A stretch of DNA of 64,000 nucleotides from Pogonophryne albipinna (GCA_028583405.1 CM053261.1:14934783-14998782); one strand, 5' to 3'; shown: positions 12,165-23,554, counted from the first letter of the stretch. The notes: generated from the letters alone by a model not told the origin. A program made the numbers and translations.

Positions 12165-12174
12165 GAGGAGGGGG
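12165..12174 (+). other. polypurine tract of the LTR element
   Basis: gaggaggggg, three bases before the 3' LTR: the expected site and composition for plus-strand DNA priming in LTR retrotransposons. Position and composition are seen directly; the role is inferred from the family. Confidence 0.75.
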
Positions 12175-12177
12175 TTC

Positions 12178-12570
12178 TGTCACGATTCTCATGTCATGTC
12201 ACATTTCTATGTCTAGGTTTGGGTGTTTTTGCTGTTCTCTCTGTCATGTTTTCCTCCTGGGTTATTGTCTGGTCCTTTTCCCTGTGTTTTTCCTCCCGTC
12301 GTTAGTTCCCTGGTGTGTCTAGTTATCTGATTGTGTTCACCTGTGGCCCTTGTGTTTCTCCTCCCCTGCCCGGCTGTTTCTCGTCTTGTGATTACCCCGC
12401 CCTGTATTTAGTCTTGTCTCTTCCTGTGTTCAGTGTTGGTGCTTCATTCGTTTGTGACTGAGTTCACCGGTGAGTGTTCTGTTTTGTCTATGTTTATTTA
12501 GTTATCCTTGAAATAAAGGTTTTTCACTTTAATCTGCATTTGGGTCCTGCTTGCTGCACACACCGTGACA
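12178..12570 (+). repeat. 3' LTR
   Basis: 393 bp, two differences from the 5' LTR. AATAAA signal at 12512-12517. It is followed by the target duplication ctgtt at 12571-12575. Confidence 0.95.
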
Positions 12571-12852
12571 CTGTTAATAAGTGCTGTCCTTGAACGGTTA
12601 AATCTAAGTTATGCCTTTACACTCCCAAATTCACATTTTATTTAATTTTCATTAGATATAAAACAAATTAATAATCCACATTTGAGATCCTAACAATGGC
12701 AGCTAAACTCGGTGTTTACTTATGAATACATTTTATTTTAAGAGCTTTAAACTTGCTGCCTAGTGAATGAAAACATCGACAAGTTAAAGTGAAATATTTT
12801 TTTTAAGTGTTTTGTTTTATTCATTCCCTTTGTTAACATTTCTATAATTTGT

Positions 12853-13194
12853 ATGGACATTAGGGCGGAGCGACACTTTAGGGACTTGTTTGTGGACATT
12901 TATTCTGTTCCTCAGTTTGGTGGACCAGATAGCTCCATGATTAGAGTCTTTAGGAGGGAAAGGGATGCTCATCGTTTGAGCAAAGGGAGGGGTGAGGTTC
13001 GTTTGGGGAATTTCACATGGGGTGTTTTGTTTTATTTGTTTTATGTCATGGTGTGTTTATTTTCTGTTCATATTGCGGTCAGCAAATGGGGTCATGTTAA
13101 GCAGTCTGATAGGCAGTTTTATTTCAGTCAGGTGTTTATGGAATTTTGTTATTTTCTGTTTCTTCTAAATACTGTTGTATTTTTGTTCAGATAA
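12853..13194 (+). CDS. small ORF between L1 ORF1 and ORF2, unknown product
   Basis: A 113-codon open frame whose stop lies 6 bp before the ORF2 ATG. The N-terminal half is charged (ERHFRDLF, RVFRRERDAHRLSKGRG). The C-terminal half has two hydrophobic segments, about residues 52-75 (GVLFYLFYVMVCLF inside) and 94-112 (FCYFLFLLNTVVFLF inside), which could be membrane helices. I do not recognise it. It is intact although ORF1 and ORF2 are broken, but it lies in a T-rich region where stop codons are rarer in this frame. It may be inter-ORF DNA of the LINE that is open by chance. Confidence 0.3.
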   Translation: MDIRAERHFRDLFVDIYSVPQFGGPDSSMIRVFRRERDAHRLSKGRGEVRLGNFTWGVLFYLFYVMVCLFSVHIAVSKWGHVKQSDRQFYFSQVFMEFCYFLFLLNTVVFLFR

Positions 13195-13200
13195 CAGAAT

Positions 13201-16200
13201 ATGACTTCCAATACAGAATTTAAGATAACTTCATGGAATGTACGTGGGCTCAATAATTTATCGAAACTCAAACAAGTGTTAAATATAGCTAAGAGGTTGA
13301 ATTCCAAAATACCGCTTTTACAGGAATCGCATTTGCCACAATGTGAAAAGATGGAATGGTCAGGTCATCGCAGCCTCCTATTCTTCCCATGCTAGAGGGA
13401 TGTTAACTCTTATACATAAATCCATTCCTTTTAACATAATTAGGACTATCTCTGACCCAAGAGGCAGATATTCCATCATTCACGGCACCCTTCTTACAGA
13501 AACCTTGAATATTGTCAATATATACGGCCCTAATGAGGATGTTCCCTTATTCTTCAAAAACATTTTTCTAACTTTATCCTCCCTCCCAGGCCATTATATC
13601 ATAGGGGGAGACTTCAATTGTGCACTAGAGCCCAGTATAGACAGATCAAGGGGGACAGACCTGTCTCACACCCAAACAAGGAAAACCCTTAAACAACTGA
13701 TCCAGGATTTTAATTTGTGTGAAGTTTGGAGGTCATTTAAAGCAGCTTCCAGAAAATATTCTTGTTTTTCCGCCACTCACCAAACACACTCACGTATAGA
13801 CTATTTCCTGGTTTCTATGGGTCTTATGTCAAGGATTACAACATTTTGGTATGACAGTAGGGTCCTCTCTGACCATTCACCAATTTCATTATTGTTTAAT
13901 AACTCTGATCTTGTTATGAATCCACCTACACTGTTTTCAATCCAGATGGCTACAGGATAGAACATTTGTTGAATTTGTAGGAATACATATTGACCTCTAT
14001 TTTAGCATGAATACTAACGAAACCTCTCCAACTGTACGCTGGGAAGCGTTTAAGGCATACATTAGGGGCATGATTATTAGCTATTCTAGCTTGCAGAACA
14101 AAGCCTTTAAATCCAAATTAAATTCACTGGAGGGTTGTATTAAACATTTGGAGGATAGGATTGTTACCCAAGATTCCCCAGAACTGCAAGCAAAACTGTT
14201 GGTCCTAAGGACTCAATATAGTGAATTATCGAGTAACCAGACAGCTGCTAGTTTACTAAGATTAAAACAAAGCTACTACGATCAGGGAGAAAAGGCGGGC
14301 AAAATATTGGCTTGGCGCATTAAAAAATTGTGATCTGAAAGGGCTATCAACAGCATTAAAACAAATGGTAAATTAACAAATGACCCTGCAGAAAAAAATA
14401 GTGCTTTTAAAATATTTTATGAAAAACTTTATACATCCGAACATGAAGATTCAGGCCAACAGGAACATTTTCTAAGTTCATTAATTTTCCCCACTATTTC
14501 AACTGATTCAAAAGGAAAACTAGACCATATCATAGGAACTGACGAGCTTTCAGAAGCAATAACCAGCATGACGGGGGGAAAGGCGGCTGGTCCAGATGGT
14601 CTTCCTATAGAAATCTATAAACGATTTAAAGATAAGCTACAACCTCTTTTGGATATGCTGTTGGAGTCATACGAAAAAGAGGACCTACAACCATCTCTTA
14701 GAGGGGCACTAATCACTCTGATGCTAAAACCAGGAAAGGACCCCACTGACTGTAAATCGTACAGACCAATCTCACTGCTTAATACAGATAGCAAAATGTT
14801 ATGCAAGACGTTGTCGAGACGCCTAAACAAACTACTGCCTTCCATGATTAAAGATGATCAAAATGGTTTTATTCAGGGAAGGCAAGCTTTTCATAATGTT
14901 AGAAGGGTACTAAATATTCTTTATGAAAAAAGAGGGTCACCTAACATGGCACTGCTGTCCTTAGACGCAGAGAAGGCCTTCGACCGAATTAAGTGGAAGT
15001 ATTTGTTTGAAGTGTTGGAGAGGTTTGGAAAAGGCGAAGGCTTTCTCAAATGGATCAGGACGATATATAAGAACCCAACAGCTGGTGACAAATAATATTA
15101 CTTCTACATCCTTCTCATTGTACAGATCTACACGTCAGGGCTGCCCCCTCTCCCCATTGCTGTTTGTGTTAGCAATGGAGCCATTTGCCATTAGAGACTC
15201 TCCATCTATATCTGGGATCTCAGTAGGTGACTTGGATCATTGAATATCACTTTATGCGGACAATGTTGTTCTTTTTTATCAAATATTGTGTATTCTGTAC
15301 CATCTCTGTTAGAACTAATTACGACCTTTGGGGAATTCTCAGGCTACAAAATAAATATGCATAAATCCTCAATAATTTATCTAAATGAACAAGAGAGGCA
15401 GCAACCTAGAATACAAACTCCCTTTTCAGCTCATAGGGAATGATTCACCTATTTAGGAATAAAAATCACACCTGAAATGAATGATCTGGTTCCAGCCAAC
15501 TATAACCCTGTTGTAGACTCTGTGGTAGAATCGCTTAACAGATGGACCTTAATGCCAATCTCCTTAATCGGTCGTGTTAACATCTTAAACATTAATACAT
15601 TACTCAAATTGCTCCATTTGTTTCAATCAATCCCCTTACCCCCACCAGAGTCATTTTTTCAAAAATGTAAGAACATATTTACCAACTTTATCTGGAATAA
15701 TAGATGCTCTAGGCTCCGTTTTACCCTACTTTACTTGCCTTATGACAGAGGGGGTCTAAAACTGCCCAACCTACGCTGGTACTATTGGGCGGCACAACTG
15801 AGAGCAGCCATGTGCTACTTCTCCCCAGAGGAAGCTCCAGCGTGGGTCAAGATTGAAGCATGCTCAGCTCAAGGGTTATCGCTTCATAGCTATCTAGAAG
15901 AAGCTAGGGAAAAACACAAAAAAAAACTTTCTAAGAAATACCATACACATCTGGCATGAGGTCCAAAGATATATAGGGGACACCCCCCCACTGTCAGGTT
16001 TCACCCCCATATGGGGCAATAGTCAATTTATACCTGGTAGAGAAGATGCTGGTTTTAAGACTTGGGCAAACAAGGGATTAAGCAGGATTACCGATTTGTA
16101 CAATGATGGAAAATTAATGTCATTTACTGAAATACAAGAAAAGTATGATATTCCTTCTAAGCACTTCTTTGAGTTTTTACAAATAAGACATTTTATCTCT

Positions 16201-16929
16201 GTATCTCAAAACCGCTCACTTACTCAGCCACCTCTCTCAATGTTGGAATACATTACAGTTAAACTTGTGGTTGGTAGAGGCCAGCTATCGCTGCTCTATA
16301 AAATATTTGTAGACAAGTCACCTGAATCTTCAGAAGATAAACTTAAAAGCTGGAGGCTTGATTTACAAGAGGAAATCTCTGAAAAAGAATGGTCTGAAGT
16401 GTGCCTGAAGTCTCAAACACAAACAATCAACACACGGCTTAAGTTGATACAATACAATTGGATTTTAAGAACATATATAACGCCATCAAAACTACATCAC
16501 TTTAATCCCAATACCCCAGACACCTGCTTTAAATGTAACGATGCTAAAGGATCACGCTTTCACTGTTTGTGGGAATGTAATGTGGTCAATAGTTTTTGGA
16601 AGGAGGTTCTTAACATGATTAACCAGATAACAAAACTGAAAATCCCTTGTCAGCCAAAGTTGTGCATCCTGGGTATTTATCCAAAAGACTTTGTTTCTAA
16701 GAAGAGTGAGCGTGCACTTATAGACTTGTGTCTTTTACAAGCTAAGAGGGCAATAGCTATAGAATGGAAAAATGTGAACAAACCTAGTATGAATAAATAT
16801 ATTAAGGATCTGTCAGCATGTGTCGCTTTAGAAAAACTAACATACATTACTAAAGGAAAGCTGGCAGTTTTCGAAAATATATGGGGGAGCTTCATGGAGT
16901 TTCTTAAAAATAATGTTTGTAATGATTAA
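13201..16929 (+). pseudogene. L1 (Tx1-like) ORF2: endonuclease / reverse transcriptase, broken
   Basis: The full-length protein would nick target DNA and reverse transcribe the LINE RNA. The APE-type endonuclease is visible at about 13201-13900: ITSWNVRGLNN, LLQESHL, GGDFNCAL, SRIDYFLVS and SDHSPISL. Reverse transcriptase motifs follow at 14568-15300: GKAAGPDGLPIEIYKRF, SYRPISLLN, NGFIQGRQA, LDAEKAFDRI and TRQGCPLSPLLF. The C-terminal region is at 15477-16929 with a cysteine/histidine knuckle (CFKCN...FHCLWEC). The span, about 1240 codons, is normal for the family. It is inactive: frame breaks near 13370, 13960, 15080, 15240 and 15960, stops near 14332 and 15442, and the catalytic YADD reads YADN near 15255. 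Confidence 0.9.
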
Positions 16930-17201
16930 TAACACCAAAGACCGGGGCGGGAAAGGGGGCAACGGGAATACGATTATACAGTGTAGTCGCCCACATCATA
17001 TTCTTTCAGATTTTTGTTCTGTATCATCTGTATACTGACCTGTGTTTATTTACATGCCTATTCATTTGATTTTATACTGTATCTGCCACCTAGACTGACC
17101 ATGCATGTGTAATGTTCGTTATTTTATTTTATGTATGTGTAATGTTCGTTATGGTATGTATGTGTAACGTAATATTTGAAAACTTCAATACAAATATTGT
17201 T

Positions 17202-17228
17202 AAAAAATAAAAATAAAAATAAAAATAA
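17202..17228 (+). repeat. AAAAT-rich 3' tail of the L1
   Basis: Several aaaat units directly after the L1 3' UTR. Such A-rich tails mark LINE 3' ends. The adjoining DNA at 17229 gave no convincing match to sequence before 8240. Confidence 0.75.
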
Positions 17229-18914
17229 CAAGCAGGCCTAGGAACCATTTGACTAAAAACAAAAAATATACCGGTCAAGATTGATTCTCGCAGAAATTAG
17301 AAATGTGGCTTCAGCTGCCAGGGCGTTAACACTGCCAATAACTGTACATAGAAAAAGCAAACAGTTATCTTATTCAGGTTAAATGTATATACAGACAAAC
17401 AAGAAGCCAAACAAACAAACAGTAAGTACATACACAGTGGGTGAATGATGTACTGGATGCCTGTCTCGGTACCTCTACAGGAGTGCCAGAATGTATGACA
17501 GTGCCAAGACGGCTGAAATGCATAGTGTATGGATTGTGCAATAAATTGTATAGAGGTTAGCTACCGTACAGCATCCATTGAGTTGAACTGCCTATACAGT
17601 CCTCCTCACAAACACTTCAGCTGGGCAGATCTTGCCAGTTGCTTGAATCTGCATGGGCAGCCTTATCACTCATTATGTATAAAGGATATACAGCACGTTG
17701 CTTTGTATAGTGCCTTCATGAATTTGGCCCATTGTACATACTACCTGTCCGCTGTGGCAACCCTAATGTATCTGCCTAAGAATATTGTCAAAGTGTAGCT
17801 TCTCCTAGAATAACACACATATAAGAATGCATGCGTGGGGATCAATAAAAGTGTGTAAGGGCAAGTCAGTTGTGAGAGGAACGATGTATCGCAGGTCAGC
17901 TTGTGTGTATAAAAAGACCACTTCAGAGTCATTATGAGAGAGAACCGTGACTTATTAAGAATCTGATGGTGTGCGTTGACAGCTGTGCACATGCTCGAAT
18001 GTTCTTGTGTTCAGAAATGCTATATGTGCATGAGGCTGTAGGTTACTCTCATTTGCTGCTTGCATTTGTGTGCATAGATGACTACCAGAACTTGAAATGG
18101 CTTCAGTGGCTTTTGTAACTCTAAGCTAGACACACTATCTCGACCTATGGGCACTAAACTTACAGCTAAATGTCAGCTTATGGGTGCATACTATAGAATG
18201 TATGCATACTCATGCTGTATGTATGTGACAATGTGATTGTGAGTAATTTAAGCTGACAGCAAGTATAGTCCCCACATAGGTCAGGAACTGTAATCACATT
18301 AAGGCACAGCTGCATTCAGCATCCATTTATGACGCCAGCAAGCAAGACAGCTCCAACTCAGATACAATAAAAACTGGCATTTGCATTCATTCAAAAGTGA
18401 GAGTATGTAAATGTTCCATTTGTAATGCACGAGACAGCATCTGAGAGGCTCCAAGAGCATTTTAGAAATCCTTTTATTTGGGTTGTATTTGCAGGAAAAT
18501 GTATTGGAAATGTATGCGAGTTAACATGAAACAGTTAGCAACATAACTGCATCCATTGAAACACTGACTAAGATTGAGATAAAGATATTTAAGAACAAGT
18601 GTTATGTGTGTAAATTATAAATTTGCAAGTCTGATTTATGTTATAATGACTTGAGTATTGGGCTATATTCTGCTAACACTCAGGAATTGCACCATGTATC
18701 TTAATTTATACTGTCCATATATCCACATGTATCACATGTTGGCACAGGATGACCACAGGCATGTCACAGTGGTCTAGCTAGCCTCCTCTCTCACCCATTA
18801 CCCCCTCATGTTTCAGTCTCCTGCCACTGCTCTGTTTGCCCATCCAAAGTAATCCCAATCAATACTGTTTTAGTCTTCTGTTGCATTGTGTATTTTTAAA
18901 AGCCCCATACACGC
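17229..18914. other. non-coding stretch, nothing recognised
   Basis: About 1.7 kb of AT-rich DNA between the L1 and the hAT nest with only short chance ORFs. Confidence 0.5.
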
Positions 18915-19651
18915 ACGCACACTAGGGGTGTAACGGTACACGTACCCGTACCGAAATTATTCGGTACGGGCCCTTCGGTTCGGTACACGTGTGTACCGAA
19001 GTGTACCGAACGAATATAACGTTAAACGTAAAAAATTGAGAACGTGAACAACTTCTTGGAAGTAATTTCAGGTGCTGCGTCGCAGCATTCAGAGTAATTT
19101 GCTCCCATTGTGTTCAACGCGTCACAGAGCGAGCAAGTCATTTCATTGGACGAGCTGGTCAGAGGGATGCGTTCATATGTAGTCAGTAATTTGAGGAACT
19201 GTCGAAATGGCTAACGCAGATAAAGTTGAACTCGAAAATCCTCCAGCATCATTGAAGTCTCCGGTTTGGGAACATTTTGGTTTCGCAGTTACGTACAAGG
19301 ATGACGGACAAAGACAGTAGAGATGGCAAATCCGGATCATTTTATGGACTCGGAGTCTTCTGAGTCAATCATTGAAGAGATCCGGATCATACGAGTCATT
19401 TGAGTCATTTGAGTCATATGAGTCAGCATGACCAAGACCGTAGAAATCCTACCGGTGAAACCGAAAAGTTGTTGCATTTAACCAGCATATTAAACTAACG
19501 TTACATTAACCTCCGCTACACAGTGTCTTTTGCTTTAATAAAACATGTGTGTGTGTGTGCATTTTAAAAAATAAGTGTTTTGCATTATATGTATATAGTT
19601 ATTTTAATATGTTCCTGTACTTAAGCTAATTTTGCACAATTGTGTTTTCAT

Positions 19652-19652
<1 letters not shown>

Positions 19653-19698
<46 letters not shown>
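19653..19698. repeat. (AAT)n microsatellite
   Basis: Fifteen or so perfect TAA units inside the nested hAT-like element. Confidence 0.95.
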
Positions 19699-19981
19699 TG
19701 TATAATTACATTTTATATATTCTAACTGTTTTGCAATTTTCTATCATTTGTTTCTTTTTGTGTGCCATGTTCAAAATAAACGAGTTTCCAAGTAAGATCC
19801 TTATTGGAAATGCAGATATTATTACAGGAGACTGTTGCACAACATGAACATTGTGTTAGAAGTCTACACTGAAACTTAATTTAGAGCCGGAAAAATCGCG
19901 GGATCCGTGAATCCAGGTCAATGATCGAGAGAGACCAGTAGCCTACGAGGACTCAGAGCCGTAACATATAGCAGGCAGCAG

Positions 19982-20326
19982 ATCCAGAGATCCAGCAGAC
20001 TCGTCCCTATGCACGAATCTACAGCAGACTCAGCCCCTCCTCCGGCTCGCACGGCTCCCGCGAGTCCCACGGCTCCCGCGAGTCCCACGGCTCCCTCGAC
20101 GAGTCGCAGGCAGACTCAGAGATTTGCGGACTCACGGCTCACTCACGGCTCACGGCTCACTCACGGCTCCCGCGAGTCCAACGGCTCCCGCGACGAGTCG
20201 CAGCAGACTCAGAGATTTGCGGACTCACGGCTCACTCACGGCTCACGGGACTCTCGCGGGAGCCGGAGGAGGGGCTGAATCTGCTGTTGATTCGTGCATG
20301 GCGACGAGTCTGCTGGATCTCTGGAT
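19982..20326. repeat. long inverted repeat inside the nested element
   Basis: The left arm 19982-20049 (starting atccagagatccagcagac) pairs with the right arm 20260-20326 with few mismatches. Between the arms lie repeated ggctcccgcgagtcc words and two near-identical copies of a segment around agatttgcggactcacgg. The RNA or single strand could fold into a long GC-rich hairpin. Confidence 0.85.
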
Positions 20327-20952
20327 ACAACAACGTTGTAATGTGATTTTACACGTTATAAAGAGAGTAAAGAGTGACGCAATTTATAGTTTTAATTTTT
20401 ACGTCACATCAGGTGTAGGACTCAAAGGACTCGGGTTAATCGAGAGGGAGACTCGTCACGACCGGCTCATTACTAGGATCCGGGTTAATGATCCGGATGA
20501 ATCATGACTCGCCCATCTCTAAAAGACAGGTGGACCGAACCAAAGCTGTTTGTCGGCATTGTTCAACTAAAATTGGTTACGCGGCTGGCAATACATCAAA
20601 CTTGCACACTCATTTGAAAAGGCATCACCCGAACGTGAATATCACCGGTACCAAAAGACTGAAGTGCAAACCCAACTCCCGCTAGCATTTAAGCCTCCAC
20701 CACTCGCAGAGAGTTCAGACCGAGCCAAAGCTATTACAAACGCCAAATCTCCTCATGTTGCCATGTTAGCAAAGCGCTACCTGGCTGTATCTGCTACCTC
20801 TGTCCCTAGAGAGGGTGTTCTCCACAGCAGGAGACATTGTTAGTGCCAGCAGATCTGCCCTTTCGGCAAGCAATGTGGACAAGTTCATTTTTCTTTAAAA
20901 AAACATGAAAATACAATGACAAGCAAGTCCTAATGTCAAACTGGCTGCTTAG

Positions 20953-21252
20953 GTACTAGTACAGTTCAGTTCAAATACAGATTATTTCAGTTCATCGAAA
21001 TGCTGCACCTTAATGTTTATTTTATTATATTTTATATTTATTTGAGTGAATATTCATAGTTTAATAATAATTAAAAACCCAAAACTAATAATTTATGTTT
21101 TGTGAGTACTAGTACAGTAAAATTCAAATACAGATTATTTTTAGTTCATCGAAATGCTGCACCTTAATGTTTATTATATTATATTTTGTATTTATTTGAG
21201 TGAATACATTATTCACAGTTTAATTAAAAAAAAAAAATGTTATGTTTTGTGA
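20953..21252. repeat. tandem duplication of about 153 bp in the hAT 3' region
   Basis: The block beginning actagtacag occurs at 20955 and again at 21108. Both copies continue through aaatgctgcaccttaatg and end with ttatgttttgtga. The copies differ by small indels in their AT-rich parts. Confidence 0.88.
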
Positions 21253-21364
21253 TAATTTTGTCTGCTTTACCGAAAACGTACCGAACCGAACCGAACCGTG
21301 ACCTAAAAACCGAGGTACCTACCGAACCGAAATGTTTGTGAACCGTTACACCCCTAACGCACAC

Positions 21365-23554
21365 ACAATCATATTATACATAAACAGCACGGGCATGTTG
21401 AAAAGTTATTACAGAGGGCACCACAATAATAAGCCCTGCAGACACATTTTACAACCTACATTTATGAGTTGCAACCTGGTATGCTGAAGAGAAAGGACTT
21501 GAGAAGGTGGGAGACTTAACAAGGCACCACTTGGCTCTTGTACTCAAGTGGACTCAGTGTTTCCACACTCACCTCTATATTATTGTATTGGTACTCTCCT
21601 AGCATCGAGTGTAAGCCTGCCAATTTGGAGCCAATAAGAAAATGGTACATCTCAGGAATTTTAGATTGGCCTTTTCTGAAAAGTTGTGACATGCTTTTAA
21701 CGGTAATTTCAGAAGCAGTGGCCAATGGACCCCCACTGTATGTTGTTTCCTCACCTGTTATCTAACAGATTGTGCAGTGGTAACACCACATAGGGATGGC
21801 AGCTGTCACCCACAAAGGTGTTGCCAAAATAGAGTATGAAAAACAATGGCCTCCCTTCTTTTTGTCTTTTTATTTATTTGTGACATTTGCATGTTTTTCT
21901 TTTATAAGTTGATGAGGTAAACTGTCTCTTCATTTATTTGTTTGTTAAATAGTTTGTCAGTCAGTGTGAAGGCATAAGCAGTGATGAAAACTCACGCTCC
22001 ATGAGTGTCGCTCTCAGCAGGTAAGCTGACTGCAGCGCAACAATGTTGAAGCAGAGGAAACTGGAAGGTCATACTTATAACTCTTTGAGGTGAGGCTTGA
22101 TTTTGCAGTTTGTCAGTATATACATCACAGTTCCACAGTTACTTTGCGCCTTATTTTCGATCGGGGAAAAGATAGTGGATCTCACTTTAAGACAGTCTGT
22201 TACTGTCTGCCTCACAGAGATTTAAAAGGTCAGGGTCTCTCCAGAAACGGATGACTCATGCTGTGTCCTGATAAAATAAAATCTTAAAAGCAATCCTAAA
22301 ATGAAAAGGCAAACACAGCAGGAAGACTGAAATAAGGGTTTGTATTGTCAATATATCTGGAAGAAGAAATAACCCCTTTGATAAATTATGAATGCATTTT
22401 GAGTGATTCACAGATGAAGGTAGTTTTGAACACAATGCTGAATCCTAAAATCCCAAAAAGAAGAAAAAGTGTGTTATTGTTTGTGAGTCTAATATGCAAA
22501 ACACATCAAACAATGATTTTAGCGTGATCAAGTTAACAAAAAGGTACATACCATTTTTCTCTATTGTGTCCACATTTAAAACACTTGTTGTTGTTACTTA
22601 CTGAGCAGCACTTCCCATCCCAATTAAAAAGGAGCTTGTCTAAAAGCCTGAGCCACAGGTAAATAAACACTCAATTTAAATTGTGTGTCTCAAATAAAAG
22701 CAGCATTATCAAGCCGCTCCCAACATTTGTAAATTGAAACAAACAACTTGCACACATCTTAGACATAGCTATCAGTCAACATAGCATTATTGTGATAGAA
22801 GGTAGGGTTACTGTATGTGTGTTCCTCCTTCTTACATGTTTGAAGTGTCATTTATTTTCTGGGTGAGCCCCTAAATTATACAGAAACTTTATTTTACTAT
22901 ATCACTTATAACAATGGATGTCACTTCCCTTTATGGGTCTCAACAATACAATTCCAAAACATATAATAAAGAAGACGCTCACACTCGCAAATAACCAACC
23001 TCCTTAAGCTTCTGTAGCAGGAAACATGAAAACATGTCCCCAGACTCTTTGAATCAAAGCTTTAAAGAGTGTGGTTAAAACTAATAGTATCAACAGATTA
23101 TACTCGAAGGAAGGCTGCAGAGAACCATTCGGAATTTACTACCGGCAAATGTAACTGCTAGAACCTAAGCTGTTTTTGCTTGGTTTTAAGAAAGGACTTG
23201 AACGTGACCTGAATCTGAAATAATGAATTATATTAAAAAAAGGTTGGGATCACTGTGGGTGTGTTGCCAGTAATTAAATGATGTATGTTTGCGCAGTAAG
23301 CAACACTGTTACCCAATTATGTTGTGCTGACAGAGGTAATAGCTGTATAATTTATGTTCAAAGGAAACACTTTTTTGAATGCAAACAGCAATTTGAAACC
23401 ACACCCCAAAGCCACATTATGTTTGTCAATGAGGATGGTGGGCATAGAGTCTAGGCTGGCATTCACATGTATCTGTGGTATTTTAAGCAACCAAAGCTTT
23501 AGGGAAATAACGTGTGTTTAACCAAGACCATGATCTCTAGTTGCTTTAATGGTC
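21365..23554. other. non-coding stretch, nothing recognised
   Basis: About 2.2 kb of AT-rich DNA without recognisable genes or repeats. Confidence 0.5.

Larger units (their letters stand above)
9349..12575 (+). mobile_element. complete non-autonomous LTR retrotransposon with 5-bp target duplication
   Basis: Two direct repeats (9354-9746 and 12178-12570, each 393 bp) flank a 2431-bp interior. The 5-bp target duplication ctgtt is perfect at 9349-9353 and 12571-12575. The LTRs start TGTCACG and end CGTGACA. A purine tract gaggaggggg (12165-12174) lies just before the right LTR. The interior has one long ORF but no zinc knuckle, protease, reverse transcriptase, RNase H or integrase motif, so mobility would need enzymes from another element. 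The leader and the start of the ORF (Met-Asp-Pro-Ala) recall fish Ty3/Gypsy sushi-ichi elements; that affiliation is inference. Confidence 0.93.
8130..17228 (+). mobile_element. degraded Tx1/Swimmer-like L1 LINE carrying two nested insertions
   Basis: Parts in order are an ORF1 remnant (8242-8804), inter-ORF DNA broken by a MITE (8865-9193) and an LTR retrotransposon (9349-12575), a small ORF (12853-13194), a broken ORF2 (13201-16929), a short 3' UTR and an AAAAT-rich tail (17202-17228). Without the two insertions the element is about 5.5 kb, close to full length for fish L1. The 5' boundary is approximate because I could not find a convincing target-site duplication. Several frameshifts and stops, a large ORF1 deletion and an altered catalytic motif make it inactive. 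It runs antisense to the astrotactin exons. Confidence 0.85.
19310..20529. mobile_element. second hAT-like non-autonomous element nested in the first
   Basis: Element 19318-20521 (1204 bp). The termini are TAGAGATGGC at the left and the complement of TAGAGATGGGC at the right. The 8-bp duplication aaagacag is perfect at 19310-19317 and 20522-20529 and lies inside the BED-finger coding region of the host element. It has no transposase ORF. It contains an (AAT)n microsatellite (19653-19698), GAGTC-rich subterminal words, two direct copies of a block with agatttgcggactcacgg, and a long inverted repeat (19982-20049 with 20260-20326). Confidence 0.92.
19207..20898 (+). pseudogene. hAT transposase remnant (BED finger plus C-terminal hATC fragment)
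   Basis: The intact protein would bind the element ends through a BED zinc finger and cut DNA with an RNase H-like domain. Here the ATG at 19207 opens 37 codons (ending KDDGQRQ, with VWEHFGF at the start of the BED fold) up to the inserted element at 19318. The frame resumes at 20530 after the second target-duplication copy, giving the zinc-binding motif VCRHC...NLHTHLKRHHP. Soon after 20685 the catalytic core is deleted. The C-terminal piece shows AKRYLAVSATS, then after a one-base frame change VFSTAGDIVSASRSALS and NVDKFIFL, the hallmark dimerisation region, ending at 20898. It cannot encode an active enzyme. Confidence 0.85.
18915..21364 (+). mobile_element. internally deleted hAT transposon with 8-bp target duplication
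   Basis: The element runs 18923-21356. Terminal inverted repeats are TAGGGGTGTAACGGT at the left and its complement at the right. The 8-bp duplication acgcacac is perfect at 18915-18922 and 21357-21364, as expected for hAT. The interior keeps only the N-terminal BED-finger part and the C-terminal dimerisation part of a transposase. It has itself been hit by a second hAT-like element (19318-20521). Subterminal DNA at both ends is rich in ggtac and ccgaac repeats. Without the insert it is about 1.2 kb. Confidence 0.92.

Noticed and set aside
8113..17235. Possible L1 target duplication aacaag (8117-8122 and 17226-17231)
   Set aside because: Six bases with A-rich flanks are too weak; the L1 5' boundary stays approximate.
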